Part shown: positions 14,536 through 15,644 of the stretch, piece after piece
Layout of the letters: every line of letters starts with the position of its first letter
Numbering within the stretch: position 1 is the stretch's first letter
From: an uncultured Candidatus Melainabacteria bacterium
GTDB taxonomy: Bacteria > Cyanobacteriota > Vampirovibrionia > Gastranaerophilales > Gastranaerophilaceae
Reading direction: 5' to 3'
DNA: 15,644 bases
NCBI GenBank assembly: GCA_946186335.1
Contig: CAMHMW010000031.1
Span: 1 to 15,644, forward strand
The notes under the pieces: generated by a model
What the model saw: only the letters and a program-made list of their open reading frames with translations
The model's database searches: none
What the model was told of the DNA's origin: nothing
Program-made: the position numbers and the translations under genes

Positions 14536-14853
14536 ATGAAAAAACTATTATTAATCGTAATTTTAGCAGCAGTTCCGGCAATTGCAAATGCCTCAATTTC
14601 TGTTGACCAGACTACAAATCCTGCTATTTTGAAAAACAGCGGATATTCAGCACAAACAGCTGATGCGGTATCTGTTTCAAAAGCAAGATCTAACGGACAG
14701 GCATATCTTACACCGGATGAAGCAACTTTCAAAAAACAAAATAAATTTGTAAGATTCTGGAGAAAGCTGTACGCATATACAGATCCGGCTGCGGAAGATT
14801 ACTCATTCTATCATCATGATACAGATACAACACCGTCATATACGGATTTATAA
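14536..14853 (+). CDS. Small exported protein, 105 residues
   Basis: I chose the ATG at 14536 because AGAGGTGA lies just before it, the promoter lies within the upstream extension, and it gives a classic signal peptide (MKK, LLLIVILAAVPAIANA, cleavage after residue 19). An earlier in-frame ATG at 14488 would put a hydrophilic stretch ahead of that signal. The mature part of about 86 residues has no cysteine and no membrane helix. Notable stretches are NPAILKNSGYSAQTADAVSVSKAR, a basic-aromatic KFVRFWRKLYAYTDP and an acidic, histidine-containing tail ending TPSYTDL. I do not recognise a family. Its last 38 bases overlap the following TPR gene as annotated. Confidence 0.8.
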   Translation: MKKLLLIVILAAVPAIANASISVDQTTNPAILKNSGYSAQTADAVSVSKARSNGQAYLTPDEATFKKQNKFVRFWRKLYAYTDPAAEDYSFYHHDTDTTPSYTDL

Positions 14854-15508
14854 GAAGATTTTTATCGTTCTGGGTGCTTTCGTATTATTCGGAAGCACCT
14901 TGAATAGTGCGAATGCAGTTGAATTTGGGGCTGTTCAGTATGACCACAACAATACCTATATTGACTATTCCAAATTCAGTTCATCTGCGGTAAAAAAATC
15001 AGCAGATGCTTATTTTTATAAGGCACTGGAATCAAATAATGCCGATGATAAGAAAGAAAATCTGAAAAAAGCAGCCGGAGAATATTTTATTCTGACAAAA
15101 ATAAATCCGTACGATTTATATGCAATTGACCAAATTGCAAGAATTTATGATTTTGAGGGGAAAAACAGTTACGCCAAAGGTTATTTTTACAAGGCTCTTG
15201 AAATTAACAAAAATCATGCCCCGACAAATTTTTATTTCGGAGATTACTACTATTCCAGAAAAGAATATCAAAAAGCCCTGAAGTATTACAACAAAGCATT
15301 AAGCAACGGCTACAAAGTTGATTATGACATTCTTGCCAAAATGGGAACGATGTACGAAAAATTAGGAGATTTGCAAAAAGCAAATCAGTATTACAAAAAA
15401 GCGGTTGTTCTCAAAAAAGATAATGATATCGCCACAAAAATAAAAGAAATTGAAGAATTAAAATATTCGGATACAGAATATTATAAAAAGCGCAGAAAGA
15501 AAAAATAA
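14816..15508 (+). CDS. Exported TPR protein, start uncertain
   Basis: After a signal sequence (hydrophobic core FIVLGAFVLFGSTLNSANA, likely cleavage after ANA) come helical repeats with TPR spacing: NLKKAAGEYFILTKINPYD, SYAKGYFYKALEINKNHA, EYQKALKYYNKALSNGY and LQKANQYYKKAVVLKKDN, ending in a very basic tail KKRRKKK. It likely sits outside the inner membrane and binds other proteins. The only in-frame ATG (14816) lies inside the upstream gene, 38 bases before its end, with no Shine-Dalgarno, and adds a basic n-region. The sequence YKKIFIVLG begins right at the upstream stop, where MKKIFIVLG would be expected, so a lost or non-canonical start is possible. The frame itself is sound. Confidence 0.82.
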   Translation: MIQIQHRHIRIYKKIFIVLGAFVLFGSTLNSANAVEFGAVQYDHNNTYIDYSKFSSSAVKKSADAYFYKALESNNADDKKENLKKAAGEYFILTKINPYDLYAIDQIARIYDFEGKNSYAKGYFYKALEINKNHAPTNFYFGDYYYSRKEYQKALKYYNKALSNGYKVDYDILAKMGTMYEKLGDLQKANQYYKKAVVLKKDNDIATKIKEIEELKYSDTEYYKKRRKKK

Positions 15509-15512
15509 CATA

Positions 15513-15644
15513 ATGAAAAAAAGATACCTCACAATTTTATTATCCACACTTTTTATCATGGGACAAAGTTCTTATGCGCAGAATTTGGACGATATGATAT
15601 TCTATCCTCAATCGGATGGAGACTCGGATATTATATTGACCCAG
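15513..15644 (+). CDS. Start of an exported protein, cut by window edge
   Basis: An ATG at 15513, 4 bases after the preceding TPR stop, opens 44 codons that run off the window. They encode a signal peptide (MKKRYLTILLSTLFIMGQSS, cleavage likely after SYA) and then NLDDMIFYPQSDGDSDII, an acidic mature start. No family can be named from this much. The close spacing marks it as the third gene of the exported cluster. The Shine-Dalgarno is weak (AGAAAGA). Confidence 0.7.
   Translation, partial: MKKRYLTILLSTLFIMGQSSYAQNLDDMIFYPQSDGDSDIILTQ

Noticed and set aside
1..15644. CRISPR array, insertion sequence, prophage or tandem repeats
   Set aside because: No regularly spaced direct repeats, transposase or integrase motifs, or terminal inverted repeats were seen; repeated patterns in 1279-3423 are protein-level TPR units.

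Overview
This AT-rich, gene-dense bacterial window holds mostly housekeeping genes with a few lineage-specific exported or unknown proteins. My best guess is a non-photosynthetic relative of Cyanobacteria (Vampirovibrionia/Melainabacteria, possibly Gastranaerophilales). The grounds are a YvcK/CofD-family protein with an N-terminal two-helix membrane anchor, as I recall from cyanobacterial homologues, the MEP pathway enzyme IspG, many exported TPR proteins, and overall gene style. This is inference, not proof. No mobile element, CRISPR array, prophage gene or rRNA was found.

Layout. 1-850 (minus): the 5' part of tRNA-Phe(GAA) with its own promoter, then infC (IF-3). I place the infC start at an AUA codon at 712-710, behind a strong Shine-Dalgarno and a hairpin-rich leader. 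963-1148 (plus): a divergent 42-codon small gene with a strong terminator. 1279-4417 (plus): a large exported TPR protein overlapping a dus tRNA-dihydrouridine synthase, closed by a terminator shared with convergent rpmE (L31, zinc-binding form). 4812-9257 (plus): a tight run of a divergent PxpA-like (LamB/YcsF) protein, a membrane-anchored YvcK-like protein, panB, an unknown 201-residue protein and panC. 9258-9528: a non-coding stretch that may hold a gene remnant on the minus strand.

9529-10980 (plus): a NarL/LuxR-type response regulator and a short soluble histidine kinase with no sensor domain, separated by an attenuator-like hairpin. 10987-13351 (minus): a metallophosphoesterase, a YkgJ-type cysteine-cluster protein and rlmN. 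13395-14450 (plus): ispG, apparently leaderless. 14488 to the end (plus): a well-formed promoter followed by three exported genes: a small protein, a TPR protein whose start is odd, and a third gene cut by the window edge.

How they fit together. Translation and tRNA/rRNA modification (infC, tRNA-Phe, rpmE, dus, rlmN) dominate. PanB and PanC supply two steps of pantothenate synthesis, and IspG supplies isoprenoid precursors. The most unusual points are the AUA start of infC, the PxpA-like protein that lacks family residues and its PxpB/PxpC partners, the unknown gene inside the pan pair, the sensor-less two-component pair, and the exported cluster at the right end.
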